From NCBI GenBank assembly GCA_910587275.1, contig CAJUMD010000080.1, positions 1 through 9,817 on the forward strand: a DNA stretch of 9,817 nucleotides, written 5' to 3'. The position numbers were made by a program, and so were the translations under genes. The DNA comes from an uncultured Kineothrix sp. (lineage in GTDB: Bacteria; Bacillota; Clostridia; Lachnospirales; Lachnospiraceae). The notes beneath the pieces were generated by a model that saw only the letters and a list, made by a program, of their open reading frames with translations, did not search any database and was not told where the DNA came from. Of this stretch, positions 1-6,887 are shown piece after piece (the stretch's first letter is position 1; every line of letters begins with the position of its first letter).

Positions 1-132
1 ATGACGGCAAGAGAAGTTCTAAATCTTATCGAATGGTTGAAATCCAAAAATTTCACAAGTGATGATATTGTTGATTGTATCGAATTTGTTGAGGGTAAAA
101 AAAAGAAAGATAAAGAGGAAATGGAAGATTAG
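1..132 (+). CDS. small hypothetical protein, 43 aa (may be 5'-partial)
   Basis: An open frame starts with ATG at the first base of the window and ends at TAG 130-132. Because it begins at the edge, no ribosome binding site can be checked and a longer protein starting upstream is possible. The product has an N-terminal half with helical periodicity (REVLNLIEWLKSKNFTSDD), then DIVDCIEFVEG, and ends in a very charged tail (GKKKKDKEEMED). I do not recognise the family. It is followed 8 bases later by an intrinsic terminator, which supports it being the last gene of its own transcript and separate from the regulator downstream. The region is AT-rich, like many small accessory ORFs of Firmicutes. 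Function unknown. Confidence 0.5.
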   Translation: MTAREVLNLIEWLKSKNFTSDDIVDCIEFVEGKKKKDKEEMED

Positions 133-139
133 GAAAGAG

Positions 140-168
140 AGAGCGGAACTTGCCACCGCTCTTTTCTT
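140..168 (+). terminator. Rho-independent terminator after the 43-aa ORF
   Basis: A perfect 7-bp stem, AGAGCGG (140-146) with CCGCTCT (156-162), encloses a 9-base loop and is followed by a T-rich tract (TTTCTTCT). This is the standard shape of an intrinsic terminator on the + strand. It separates the small left-edge gene from the regulator promoter. Confidence 0.8.
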
Positions 169-237
169 CTGAAAATTTTCCACGATAAGGGGCGGCAGGT
201 GTATGGAGAAAAAATATCCATAAAGATTGTAATCTGT

Positions 238-266
238 TTGACGAAAAGAAACCGGTGTGCTATCAT
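238..266 (+). promoter_or_regulatory. sigma-A type promoter for the regulator gene
   Basis: A -35 box TTGACG (238-243) and a -10 box TATCAT (261-266) are separated by exactly 17 bases, giving five of six matches to consensus in each box. Transcription would start near 273, leaving a leader of about 60 bases before the ATG at 335. A small dyad, ACGG-AATA-CCGT (281-292), lies just downstream of the predicted start. It could be an operator, for instance for autoregulation, but that is only a guess. Confidence 0.7.
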
Positions 267-334
267 ATAAACATTGAATGACGGAATACCGTGGAGAAAG
301 GCGCTGGGTAGAGAATAGGTAGAAGGGGGAAAAC

Positions 335-2215
335 ATGCATAAGATAAAAACGGGTGTTATGATATATCAAGTTAGGGTACAGAAGAAAATATCACGGAAG
401 GAATTATGTGCGGGATTATGTTCGGTAAAGGCATTGGCGAATTATGAAAATAGGGAGCGGACACCGGACGGATTGCTTTTTCACTGCTTTATGCAGCGGA
501 TGGGAATGAACCCGGGGGATTTTTCCGTGATATTTTCTTTGGAAGAATACCGGTATTACATGTGGAAGGAATCTGTGTTTGAAGCGTTGCAGAAGCAGGA
601 CTGGAAGACGGTGGAATGTCTGTACCATGACAGGATGGCGGAGGACCGGAGCTGCAATGTGAAAATACAAAACCAGTTTTTCCTGTATCTGTCGTCTGTT
701 TTGGCGGAAAGGGTGGAAAAGGACGGGAGGAAGGCGCTTAGGCTGTTAAAGGAAGCGGTAAAGGAAACCGTGCCGGAGAGGAAGGGACATGGGGAATACG
801 GAATTCCCGGATTGGGGGCGTGCCGCATGAGTTCTTTTGAAATTGGATTGGAGGCGCTGTATTACTATAAGGGAGGGATGCATGGAATACTTCAGGACCG
901 GGAAGTATATTACGGGCTGAAAACCCTGTTGGATTATACGGACAAAATCATTACGGACCAACAGGAACAGGCAAGACTGGTGCCGGGGATGGTATGTGCC
1001 TTACTGCATACCAGCCGGAAGCTGATGACCGCCGGGGAGCGGCTGCTGCTGGAGGAAAAAGCGGTAAGGATTTTGAAGGAGAATTACAGACTGTACCATT
1101 TGCCGGAAATATTGCGTTTTTACAGTATGGATTTGCGGGAGACCGGTCAAAAACAGGCGGATGTGTATGAAAAACAATACCGGGCATTTGTGGAAGCGTT
1201 TGAAGATGCCGGTTTTGAGGCGGCATTCCGGCCGGAACTGCTGTATGACAGCCGCCAGCAGATATACCTGCTGAGCGAATATATGCGTTCCTGCCGGGAA
1301 ATCAGCGGGCTGACGCAGGAGCAGATTAGTGAAGGGATTTGTGCGGTGGAAACATATTCGCGTTTGGAGACCGGGAAACGCGCGCCCCGCAGGAAAGAAT
1401 GGGAAGCCATCGTGGACCGGTTGGAGATTGGATGGGGATTTTTTAAGGGGAATCTGGAGACTACGGATTATCAGGCATTTGAGTATTTTCACCGGTTTGA
1501 GGAAGCGGCGAGACGGGATGAGTGGGAAAAGGCGCAGGAATTTATGGATGAGGTGAAGCGGAGGCTGGACATGGAGAGTATCAGCAACCGGCAGTACGTT
1601 GGTATGATGGAGAACTGGGCGGCTTATGTATCCCACAGGATAGGGGAAGAAGAATTTTTTTGCAGGGATAAGGAATTGTTGGAGTTATCGGTGAAAGAGG
1701 AACGGGTGGGGAAAACGGAGCTTTATTATTTTTCGCATATTGAGATAGTGCTGCATACCCATTTAGCTAACATATTGAGGATACAGGGAAGACAAGAGGA
1801 AGGAATTCGGTTATTGGAAAATATGCTGAATAAATTAAAAAAAAGTCGGGTTGGGTTTGAATTTTGGTGGGAAGGGCTTAAGCTGACCATATTCAATTTA
1901 GCAAATATGCTGTCTGATATTGGGGAGTATGAAGCATCTTTGAAATATATGAATGATTTTATTCCGGTGTGTTTTAAGCTATTGGATGGAAAGTTCGTAA
2001 CGAATGGAATTTGTGAAAAAGCAGTGGATTTGGATAAATTGGGAACAATAAATAAAGCAACCTATAAAAGGTTGCTTATACAGGCTTCCTGTTTAACTGA
2101 TTTTTATGGTTTAAATGATAAGCATACTATAATAGAAAAATATTATATCAAACATTTTTGTAAAAATGACAACATGAGCAACGAATCAAATCCACTCGCA
2201 TTTCCACTCATTTAG
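335..2215 (+). CDS. tandem HTH-TPR transcriptional regulator, RNPP/Rgg-like
   Basis: Predicted cytoplasmic DNA-binding regulator. ATG 335 is preceded by AAGGGGGA (323-330). Residues about 9-63 form an XRE-type helix-turn-helix (ISRKELCAGLCSVKALANYE), followed by helical repeats to about residue 305. A second helix-turn-helix lies at about 311-370 (GLTQEQISEGICAVETYSRL, then ETGKRAPRR), followed by another helical-repeat block to the end. The two halves look like a duplication: after each HTH come similar stretches, ALQKQDWKTVECL and AARRDEWEKAQEF. Known Rgg/PlcR/NprR (RNPP) receptors are single HTH-TPR chains of about 290-420 residues that dimerise and bind short peptides. This protein could be a one-chain pseudo-dimer. 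The last 160 or so codons are markedly AT-rich compared with the first 460, suggesting a mosaic gene. The adjacent short hydrophobic peptide gene fits a peptide-sensing role. DNA-binding class is confident; the peptide ligand and target promoters are inferred. Confidence 0.85.
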   Translation: MHKIKTGVMIYQVRVQKKISRKELCAGLCSVKALANYENRERTPDGLLFHCFMQRMGMNPGDFSVIFSLEEYRYYMWKESVFEALQKQDWKTVECLYHDRMAEDRSCNVKIQNQFFLYLSSVLAERVEKDGRKALRLLKEAVKETVPERKGHGEYGIPGLGACRMSSFEIGLEALYYYKGGMHGILQDREVYYGLKTLLDYTDKIITDQQEQARLVPGMVCALLHTSRKLMTAGERLLLEEKAVRILKENYRLYHLPEILRFYSMDLRETGQKQADVYEKQYRAFVEAFEDAGFEAAFRPELLYDSRQQIYLLSEYMRSCREISGLTQEQISEGICAVETYSRLETGKRAPRRKEWEAIVDRLEIGWGFFKGNLETTDYQAFEYFHRFEEAARRDEWEKAQEFMDEVKRRLDMESISNRQYVGMMENWAAYVSHRIGEEEFFCRDKELLELSVKEERVGKTELYYFSHIEIVLHTHLANILRIQGRQEEGIRLLENMLNKLKKSRVGFEFWWEGLKLTIFNLANMLSDIGEYEASLKYMNDFIPVCFKLLDGKFVTNGICEKAVDLDKLGTINKATYKRLLIQASCLTDFYGLNDKHTIIEKYYIKHFCKNDNMSNESNPLAFPLI

Positions 2216-2267
2216 AGGCTGAACTGTATCACTACCCGGTATAGAAGGGGATGTTGGGAAAAGCGAT

Positions 2268-2378
2268 ATGAGTACTAAGAATAGAGCTAAATATGCTGTG
2301 ATTTTCTTTTTCATAGGTATGGTATCCTTTCTGGTGTTTATTGATGTTACTTGTTCTTTTTCGATGTTGTTTTTCTAA
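2268..2378 (+). CDS. short hydrophobic peptide, candidate pheromone precursor (36 aa)
   Basis: ATG 2268 to TAA 2376-2378, 36 residues, 52 bases after the regulator stop. The N-terminus is basic (MSTKNRAKYA), the middle is a strongly hydrophobic stretch (VIFFFIGMVSFLVFI), and the C-terminal end is DVTCSFSMLFF. This is the layout of exported pheromone precursors such as SHP or PapR/Phr-type peptides encoded next to their RNPP receptors. The ribosome binding site is weak: GGGAA (2256-2260) with 7-base spacing; a better purine run, GAAGGGG (2244-2250), is too far away. The ORF has the same AT-rich composition as the end of the regulator gene and finishes 27 bases before the terminator, so it would be on the regulator transcript. 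Alternatives are a small membrane protein, a toxin-like peptide, or a chance ORF in AT-rich DNA. The mature peptide, if any, cannot be defined from sequence alone. Confidence 0.45.
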   Translation: MSTKNRAKYAVIFFFIGMVSFLVFIDVTCSFSMLFF

Positions 2379-2405
2379 CTAACCCTATCAAATAGTATTA
2401 TTTTT

Positions 2406-2460
2406 GTCCATGACGCTTCTGAAGAATTTTTTCTTCAGAAGCGTCATGGACTTTTGCTTT
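2406..2460 (+). terminator. 21-bp perfect-hairpin terminator after the peptide ORF
   Basis: Two perfectly complementary 21-base arms (2406-2426 and 2431-2451) are separated by a TTTT loop and followed by TTTTGCTTT. The arms begin GTCCATGACGC and end GCGTCATGGAC. The position, 27 bases after the peptide stop codon, and the downstream T-tract support an intrinsic terminator on the + strand. The stem is unusually long and perfect for a terminator. The opposite strand has no T-tract after the hairpin, so bidirectional termination is not supported. Confidence 0.8.
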
Positions 2461-2475
2461 AACTTTTCATAGAAT
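2447..2475 (+). promoter_or_regulatory. possible promoter of the vWA-sheath-tube operon
   Basis: A -35-like TGGACT (2447-2452, four of six) and a -10-like TAGAAT (2470-2475, five of six) are 17 bases apart. The -35 box overlaps the right arm of the upstream terminator hairpin. Transcription would start near 2482 and give a leader of about 260 bases. The weak -35 box would fit an activated promoter. Because the region is AT-rich, chance matches are expected, so this is tentative. Confidence 0.3.
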
Positions 2476-2739
2476 AATTTTGTCGTTATTTGCAAATTTC
2501 TGCCAAAAGCGCGCTGCGCATGAGAAAAAAGTACGGAAACATGCGGTGGCAGGAAATGCGGCAATATCATGTAACATGGGGAAAATACATGGTGGCGGAC
2601 TCTCTCAAAAGACGCGGAAAAGAGGACGAAAAAGGATTTGGATGGTTCCGTAAAGGAGCCATCCGCAAAATCCATAAAATACGAAAAATATTAAGGATAA
2701 AGTTCCATTCCAAAGTTTAAGGGCGGAAAGGAAGAAAAT

Positions 2740-4554
2740 GTGAAAAAATTTATTTCATTTTTGGCAGTTTTGGTCATTCTGTTTCATATTTCCATGTTTA
2801 TTCCATTTATTTCAAAAGCGCAGGGAGCCCCTGCATTTTCCATATCCGAAAAAGAAGTGGTGTTCCTTCTGGATGCAAGTAAATCCATGGGCGGAAGGGC
2901 GGACAGTGCCGTCACGGATGCTGTCCGGCAGATTCTGTACAGCCTGCCGTCCGGTATCCGGGCAGGACTGGTGGTATATAATACGGACATACAGGGTGTG
3001 GCGGAAATCGGAAGTGATTCCGCACAGATAGACCGCATCCTGAACGAAGTGGAATACACGGGGTATTCCAATGCGGGAGCGGGGTTAACACAGGCGCTTT
3101 CCCTTTTCCGGGGCGGCAATGGGACTGAAAAACATGTCATTATGGTTTCCGACGGGGAGATTGACATGAAGGAGAGTGGGGAAGCGGAAGCCTCAAGGGA
3201 GGAGTTCAGGCAGGCGGCACGCCGTGCGGCCGGGGATGGAATCCGGATACATGTCATGGCAGTGGACGGGATACCCGATGGGGATAGGGAGATACCGGAA
3301 GCCGCGGAACTGTCCGGCGGAAAAACATACCGTGAAGGAACGGACGGGGACTTGGCAGGAATCGCATGGGATATCGTATGGGAACAGTTGGACTTCCCAA
3401 GGAAAGCCGTGGGAACCATGGAAGGGGGAAGCGGAAATTTCCACATAGAAATCCCGGCGGGCGGGGCATTCCGGGCAAAAGTGCTGCTGGCGGCGGAAAG
3501 CGAAATGGAAAACGTCAATGCGGGTTATGCTGCCGGAAACGGGCAGGTAACCATGGGAAAGAGGTTTGCGGTTGTGGATTTGTCCAACCCGGGGGAATCC
3601 GTTGACATCACTTTCGGGTTAAAGGAACCTTCCAAAGTGAAGGCGTGGCTGGTCACGGAATACCGTGCAGCCCTGGAAGCGGCCGTGGAATACCGGACCG
3701 AAGTAATACGCGAAGGGGAAAAAGGGGAAGCGCCCGTTTACGGACATTACATGGATTTGGAGATAAAGCTGTCCGACGGGGACGGCGGAAATACCGGCAT
3801 GTGGGAGGCTTACGAAGGACAGACGGTCACCTATACAGTAAACGGCGGAGAACACACGGGGAAGATTGAAAACGGCGTTATCCGCCATACCTTGGAGACG
3901 GACGGGCTGGATACGGTGGAAATATCCGTCCGGACGGATTGTTTTTATGAATCGTTCGGGGAAGTTCCGCCGGTGGTGCTGGAAGTGGAACTGCCTCCGG
4001 ATCCGGTGGTGGAAGATGAAGTGGATTACCGTCCCCTTTGGTATATCCTGGGAGGGTTGGCTGCGGCGTTGGCAGTCATACTTTTCGTGTGGATGAGGAA
4101 AGGGAAGGAATCGTTGGTTTATGTCAGACAGCAGGGCTCCGGGGAAGGAACGGAGAAATATGCGGTGAAATCCTGCCAGTACACGGGAAAACTGAACCTG
4201 TACGTGGTGCAGACGGCAAGCGGCAGGGACATTGCCCCGCAGACCATCCGTCTGTTCGGCAGGAAAAGCGGCAGGATTACGCTGGAATGGATACTGAATA
4301 ACTGCGGAATCAGGACCGGGAGTGTGGGAGCCGGTGACATTGCTTTTTACCCGGGACCGGAGAAGGCGCTGGTGGTTATGGACCAGTCGGAGCAGTGCAC
4401 GGTTATGCGGGGGATGGAAATACTGAAAAAGGGAACCGGGTACCCGGTTTATTATAATGAAAAACTTACCGTAACCATGGAGGACGGGGTCACGGAACTG
4501 GAAATACATTATAGGAACTTAAAACCGAGTGAACGGGAACCGGAAAAAAAGTGA
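2740..4554 (+). CDS. vWA-domain membrane protein with cytoplasmic C-terminal domain
   Basis: GTG start at 2740 with GGAAAGGAAG just upstream; the overlapping ATG at 2738 is followed at once by TGA, so GTG is the only sensible start. The product has 604 residues. Residues 1 to about 28 are a signal peptide (MKKFISFLAVLVILFHISMF then ending near SKAQG). A von Willebrand factor A domain spans about 38-211. Its metal-ion site shows DASKS (45-49) and D138 in VSDGEID; the usual threonine is replaced by serine in GYSNAGAGL (S110). A beta-rich extracellular part follows, then a transmembrane helix at 433-452 (LWYILGGLAAALAVILFVWM) with RKGK after it. The last 150 or so residues would be cytoplasmic and end in a pattern like a degenerate FHA domain (YNEKLTVTMEDGVTELEIHY). 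It lies 77 bases upstream of the sheath gene in the same orientation. vWA domains bind proteins in a metal-dependent manner; a role as a surface or envelope anchor for the contractile apparatus is inference. Confidence 0.85.
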   Translation: MKKFISFLAVLVILFHISMFIPFISKAQGAPAFSISEKEVVFLLDASKSMGGRADSAVTDAVRQILYSLPSGIRAGLVVYNTDIQGVAEIGSDSAQIDRILNEVEYTGYSNAGAGLTQALSLFRGGNGTEKHVIMVSDGEIDMKESGEAEASREEFRQAARRAAGDGIRIHVMAVDGIPDGDREIPEAAELSGGKTYREGTDGDLAGIAWDIVWEQLDFPRKAVGTMEGGSGNFHIEIPAGGAFRAKVLLAAESEMENVNAGYAAGNGQVTMGKRFAVVDLSNPGESVDITFGLKEPSKVKAWLVTEYRAALEAAVEYRTEVIREGEKGEAPVYGHYMDLEIKLSDGDGGNTGMWEAYEGQTVTYTVNGGEHTGKIENGVIRHTLETDGLDTVEISVRTDCFYESFGEVPPVVLEVELPPDPVVEDEVDYRPLWYILGGLAAALAVILFVWMRKGKESLVYVRQQGSGEGTEKYAVKSCQYTGKLNLYVVQTASGRDIAPQTIRLFGRKSGRITLEWILNNCGIRTGSVGAGDIAFYPGPEKALVVMDQSEQCTVMRGMEILKKGTGYPVYYNEKLTVTMEDGVTELEIHYRNLKPSEREPEKK

Positions 4555-4587
4555 CCGGTGCGGTCTGACGCCGTTAAGATGAGCGCA

Positions 4588-4597
4588 GCGGCGCCGC
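4588..4597. repeat. GC palindrome between vWA and sheath genes
   Basis: The 77-base gap between the two genes contains the perfect 10-base palindrome GCGGCGCCGC and no T-tract, so it is not a terminator. It ends with the sheath ribosome binding site AGGAGG (4617-4622), 9 bases before the ATG. Read-through transcription from vWA to sheath is expected. The palindrome could be a small RNA hairpin or chance. Confidence 0.3.
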
Positions 4598-4631
4598 CCC
4601 GTGTCATGCAGAATACAGGAGGAAGAACAGG

Positions 4632-6812
4632 ATGGGAAACACAATCAACCAAACCAACAGGACAATGCTCATGGAAACGCTGAATCCGCAGAAAATGGAT
4701 TTCCTGACGCTGGTCGGGGATGTCAGGGGCATGGAGAGCCTTTCGGATGATAAGGTTAAGGAAATCCATGAACACCTGCTGGTGCGCAGTTTTGATGAAG
4801 TGCTGGAGAAATTTGAACCGGCGGTGTACTGCTACTATAATGCGAACAACCAAAAGGTCATGTACAGCCTGGAAAAACCGGAGACCATACCGGAGGAAAT
4901 GCTGACGGAGATACCGTTAAACAGGAAAAATGAATTCCTGAACATGCTCATGTCCATGATTGACACCAAACGGGCGGAGGGCGTAATAAACGTTGATTTT
5001 AAGTTTGAGAAACTGACGGACATGATTTCCCCGAAAAAAGTCATGGACGACATCAAACAGAACCGTAAGGAGTTACAGTACACTTACGGGGAATACGCGA
5101 AGCTGGAGGACGGCGATCCCCATAAGAAGGATTTGGCGGATAAACTGAATGTAATGTTCGAGGAAGCAAGCGCCAATTACAATAACGTGATGGCAATGCT
5201 GCCGCTTGCCATTGAGGATATCAAGACAAGGCTGCTTTTGGGGGACGGGACGGAAAAGAAGGACAACACCCCACTGGCGCTGGGTGTCCTGAGCATGGGG
5301 AACGACGGGGAACTGCGGGTGCTGGAAGCGCCGAAAGTGGAGACTACCGCCCTTGCAACCGTGGATGACAACATTAATGCCGGGCTGATTGCGGCGCTGA
5401 AGGAAGACTACCAGGCGCTGAACGAGGAAAGCAACGATTATACGGAAGCATTGGTGGCAAGGACCTTCTGTCCGCTGGCTTCCACCATGGAAAGCGGTAT
5501 TGACAAGGAAAAGGAAGTGGCAAATTATAATTCCTACCTTGCTTTTTACAAGGAAAGCAAGGATGAATTCATCCGCACCGTGAAGCCGCTGATTGAAAAG
5601 CTGCTGGGGATATGGTGCTTTTTCGAACAGTACCCGAAAAAGATGAAGGGGATGAGACCCTCCATGCTTATTACAAACCAGTCAAACGAAATGATGGCGA
5701 AATCGGGGAACATTTCGCGCCTGATTACCTACCTTACCACGGTAAACGCAAAAAATGATTTCGGCAATACGGTTTGGTATGCCATTGTCCCGTCCGTTTC
5801 ACTGGACCAGTATTCCAAGATGAAGCTGACAAGGGAGCGTTTCAAGGGAAATACGGCGGCCGTGAAAACGGACGTAAACAGCGTGGAATCGCTGGCAAGG
5901 CTGTTGGACGTGTTCAAGGATTATGAAGTACAGTGTTTCTTCAGTTATGAAACGGGGGATGCCACCACGTTTAACCGGCTTGCCACGGAAGGAATCGAAA
6001 AATATGAGGACCGGTGCGCCCCGCTAATGGGAAAGGCATTCAGCGAATATGCCATACCGTGTATCCCGAATTTCACCATCATACCCAAGGACAAATCCGG
6101 GGTAATCCTTGACAGACGCATGGTGATGAACGAGGACGAAAGCGTGGAACTGTCCGGGGAAGCGGAAGATGTTATGAAATTGTGGATTGACGGTGTCTAC
6201 GTGGGGGCTGCCTACGTGGCGGCGGGACTGGTGGCGGCATACCAAAGCCCGGAATACCTGAAGGAGAAATTCGGCAGGGGCGTGGATCCGGAGCTGCCGG
6301 GCGTGCGATTTGACATAGAGGCGGACGATCATTCGCTTGCGGTCAGGACCATGATGGCGAAGGAAATCACGGGATTCACCAATGCCATCAAGGCGGACAT
6401 TAACCGCAAGAATTTCGGGTTCGTGTTCTCATCGGAAAATGCGGTGTATAACGGACTGAATGTAACGGATGTCATGGTATACAAGGCGAGGAACCTGCTT
6501 TCCGACGGCGCGGTATTCGAGCCGATTTACAAGACGCAGGTCACATCATACATAGAAAGGGTCATGAGGCACGGGACAGGGGATTTCAAGGAGGATTCCA
6601 TCGTGCGGTTTTTCTCCAACAACCCCACCAGCCAGAAAAGCGAATGGCTTTCCAAACGGGAAAACATCAATGCCATCCTTGGGAAAGGGGACGACATTTC
6701 CTATACCATTGATGAGGAAAACGGCTACTGCACTTTGGACATCACGTTTAACGGAAACGTGAAGAACCTTGAAGTGGAGATTAACCGGCTGAATGCATCC
6801 AGCAGGGTGTAG
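4632..6812 (+). CDS. contractile sheath-like protein, apparent TssB-TssC fusion
   Basis: ATG 4632 with AGGAGG 9 bases upstream; 726 residues; no signal peptide or membrane segment, so cytoplasmic. Residues about 20-150 match the layout of the small sheath subunit TssB/VipA: a hydrophobic strand with FLTLVGDVRG (24-33), RSFDEVLEKFEPAVY (52-66), then INVDFKFEKLTDMISPKKV (119-137) and a leucine/arginine helix (DDIKQNRKEL). The remainder resembles a large subunit (TssC/VipB) or phage tail sheath, with FGNTVWYAIVPSVSLDQ, IPCIPNFTIIPKDKSGVILD, FEPIYKTQVTSYIERVM (629-645) and a beta-type C-terminus (YCTLDITFNGNVKNLEVEI). TssB and TssC are normally separate proteins of about 160-180 and 490-500 residues; the summed length fits a fusion. 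In known systems the sheath contracts around an Hcp-type tube to fire it. Two tube-like genes follow directly, which strongly supports the call. The assignment is from recalled family patterns, not alignment. Confidence 0.75.
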   Translation: MGNTINQTNRTMLMETLNPQKMDFLTLVGDVRGMESLSDDKVKEIHEHLLVRSFDEVLEKFEPAVYCYYNANNQKVMYSLEKPETIPEEMLTEIPLNRKNEFLNMLMSMIDTKRAEGVINVDFKFEKLTDMISPKKVMDDIKQNRKELQYTYGEYAKLEDGDPHKKDLADKLNVMFEEASANYNNVMAMLPLAIEDIKTRLLLGDGTEKKDNTPLALGVLSMGNDGELRVLEAPKVETTALATVDDNINAGLIAALKEDYQALNEESNDYTEALVARTFCPLASTMESGIDKEKEVANYNSYLAFYKESKDEFIRTVKPLIEKLLGIWCFFEQYPKKMKGMRPSMLITNQSNEMMAKSGNISRLITYLTTVNAKNDFGNTVWYAIVPSVSLDQYSKMKLTRERFKGNTAAVKTDVNSVESLARLLDVFKDYEVQCFFSYETGDATTFNRLATEGIEKYEDRCAPLMGKAFSEYAIPCIPNFTIIPKDKSGVILDRRMVMNEDESVELSGEAEDVMKLWIDGVYVGAAYVAAGLVAAYQSPEYLKEKFGRGVDPELPGVRFDIEADDHSLAVRTMMAKEITGFTNAIKADINRKNFGFVFSSENAVYNGLNVTDVMVYKARNLLSDGAVFEPIYKTQVTSYIERVMRHGTGDFKEDSIVRFFSNNPTSQKSEWLSKRENINAILGKGDDISYTIDEENGYCTLDITFNGNVKNLEVEINRLNASSRV

Positions 6813-6820
6813 CGGGGGAA

Positions 6821-6849
6821 ACATGGGTGTAAATGGGGAAACCCCATGT
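6821..6849 (+). promoter_or_regulatory. intercistronic hairpin between sheath and first tube gene
   Basis: Two alternative stems are possible: ACATGGG (6821-6827) with CCCATGT (6843-6849), or the tighter ATGGGG (6833-6838) with CCCCAT (6842-6847) around an AAA loop. No T-tract follows, so it is not a terminator. It sits just upstream of the tube ribosome binding site and could stabilise or mark a processed tube mRNA, which would suit the need for different sheath and tube amounts. The ATG at 6846 lies inside this structure and has no ribosome binding site. Confidence 0.45.
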
Positions 6850-6887
6850 ACATACAACCAAAAGAAAAAAAAGGAGGAAAAAAGATT

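Larger units (their letters stand above)
2379..2739 (+). other. intergenic region with terminator and long leader of the vWA operon
   Basis: This 361-base stretch holds the 21-bp hairpin terminator (listed separately), a possible promoter, and about 260 bases of probable 5' leader before the vWA gene. An open frame of 76 codons (TTG 2490 to TAA 2718-2720) would give a very basic peptide ending in KIRKILRIKFHSKV. It has no ribosome binding site at TTG 2490 or at ATG 2520 or 2541, so I do not call it a gene; it may be a remnant. Two structures are visible: a palindrome CATGTAACATG (2568-2578), which could be an operator, and a 10-bp hairpin GGATGGTTCC / GGAGCCATCC (2640-2649 and 2655-2664, one G-U pair, loop GTAAA) with no T-tract after it, so it is not a terminator. 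Confidence 0.5.

Noticed and set aside
19..336. 105-codon frame on the - strand across the regulator promoter
   Set aside because: It covers a terminator, a promoter and part of another ORF, and its product is a low-complexity phenylalanine-rich chain from AT-rich DNA.
2490..2720. 76-codon basic ORF in the vWA leader
   Set aside because: No ribosome binding site at any candidate start and it contains a palindrome and a hairpin; kept only as part of the leader description.
2784..3518. 244-codon - strand frame inside the vWA gene
   Set aside because: Serine- and proline-rich antisense shadow of the vWA domain coding strand; no recognisable domain.
3619..4509. 296-codon - strand frame inside the vWA gene
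   Set aside because: Antisense shadow of a GC-richer gene; the + strand has clear signal peptide, vWA and membrane segments with a good ribosome binding site.
6846..6887. Upstream in-frame ATG for tube protein 1
   Set aside because: It lies within a hairpin with no ribosome binding site, and the added residues come from the A-rich AAGGAGG region; ATG 6888 matches the length of the paralogue.
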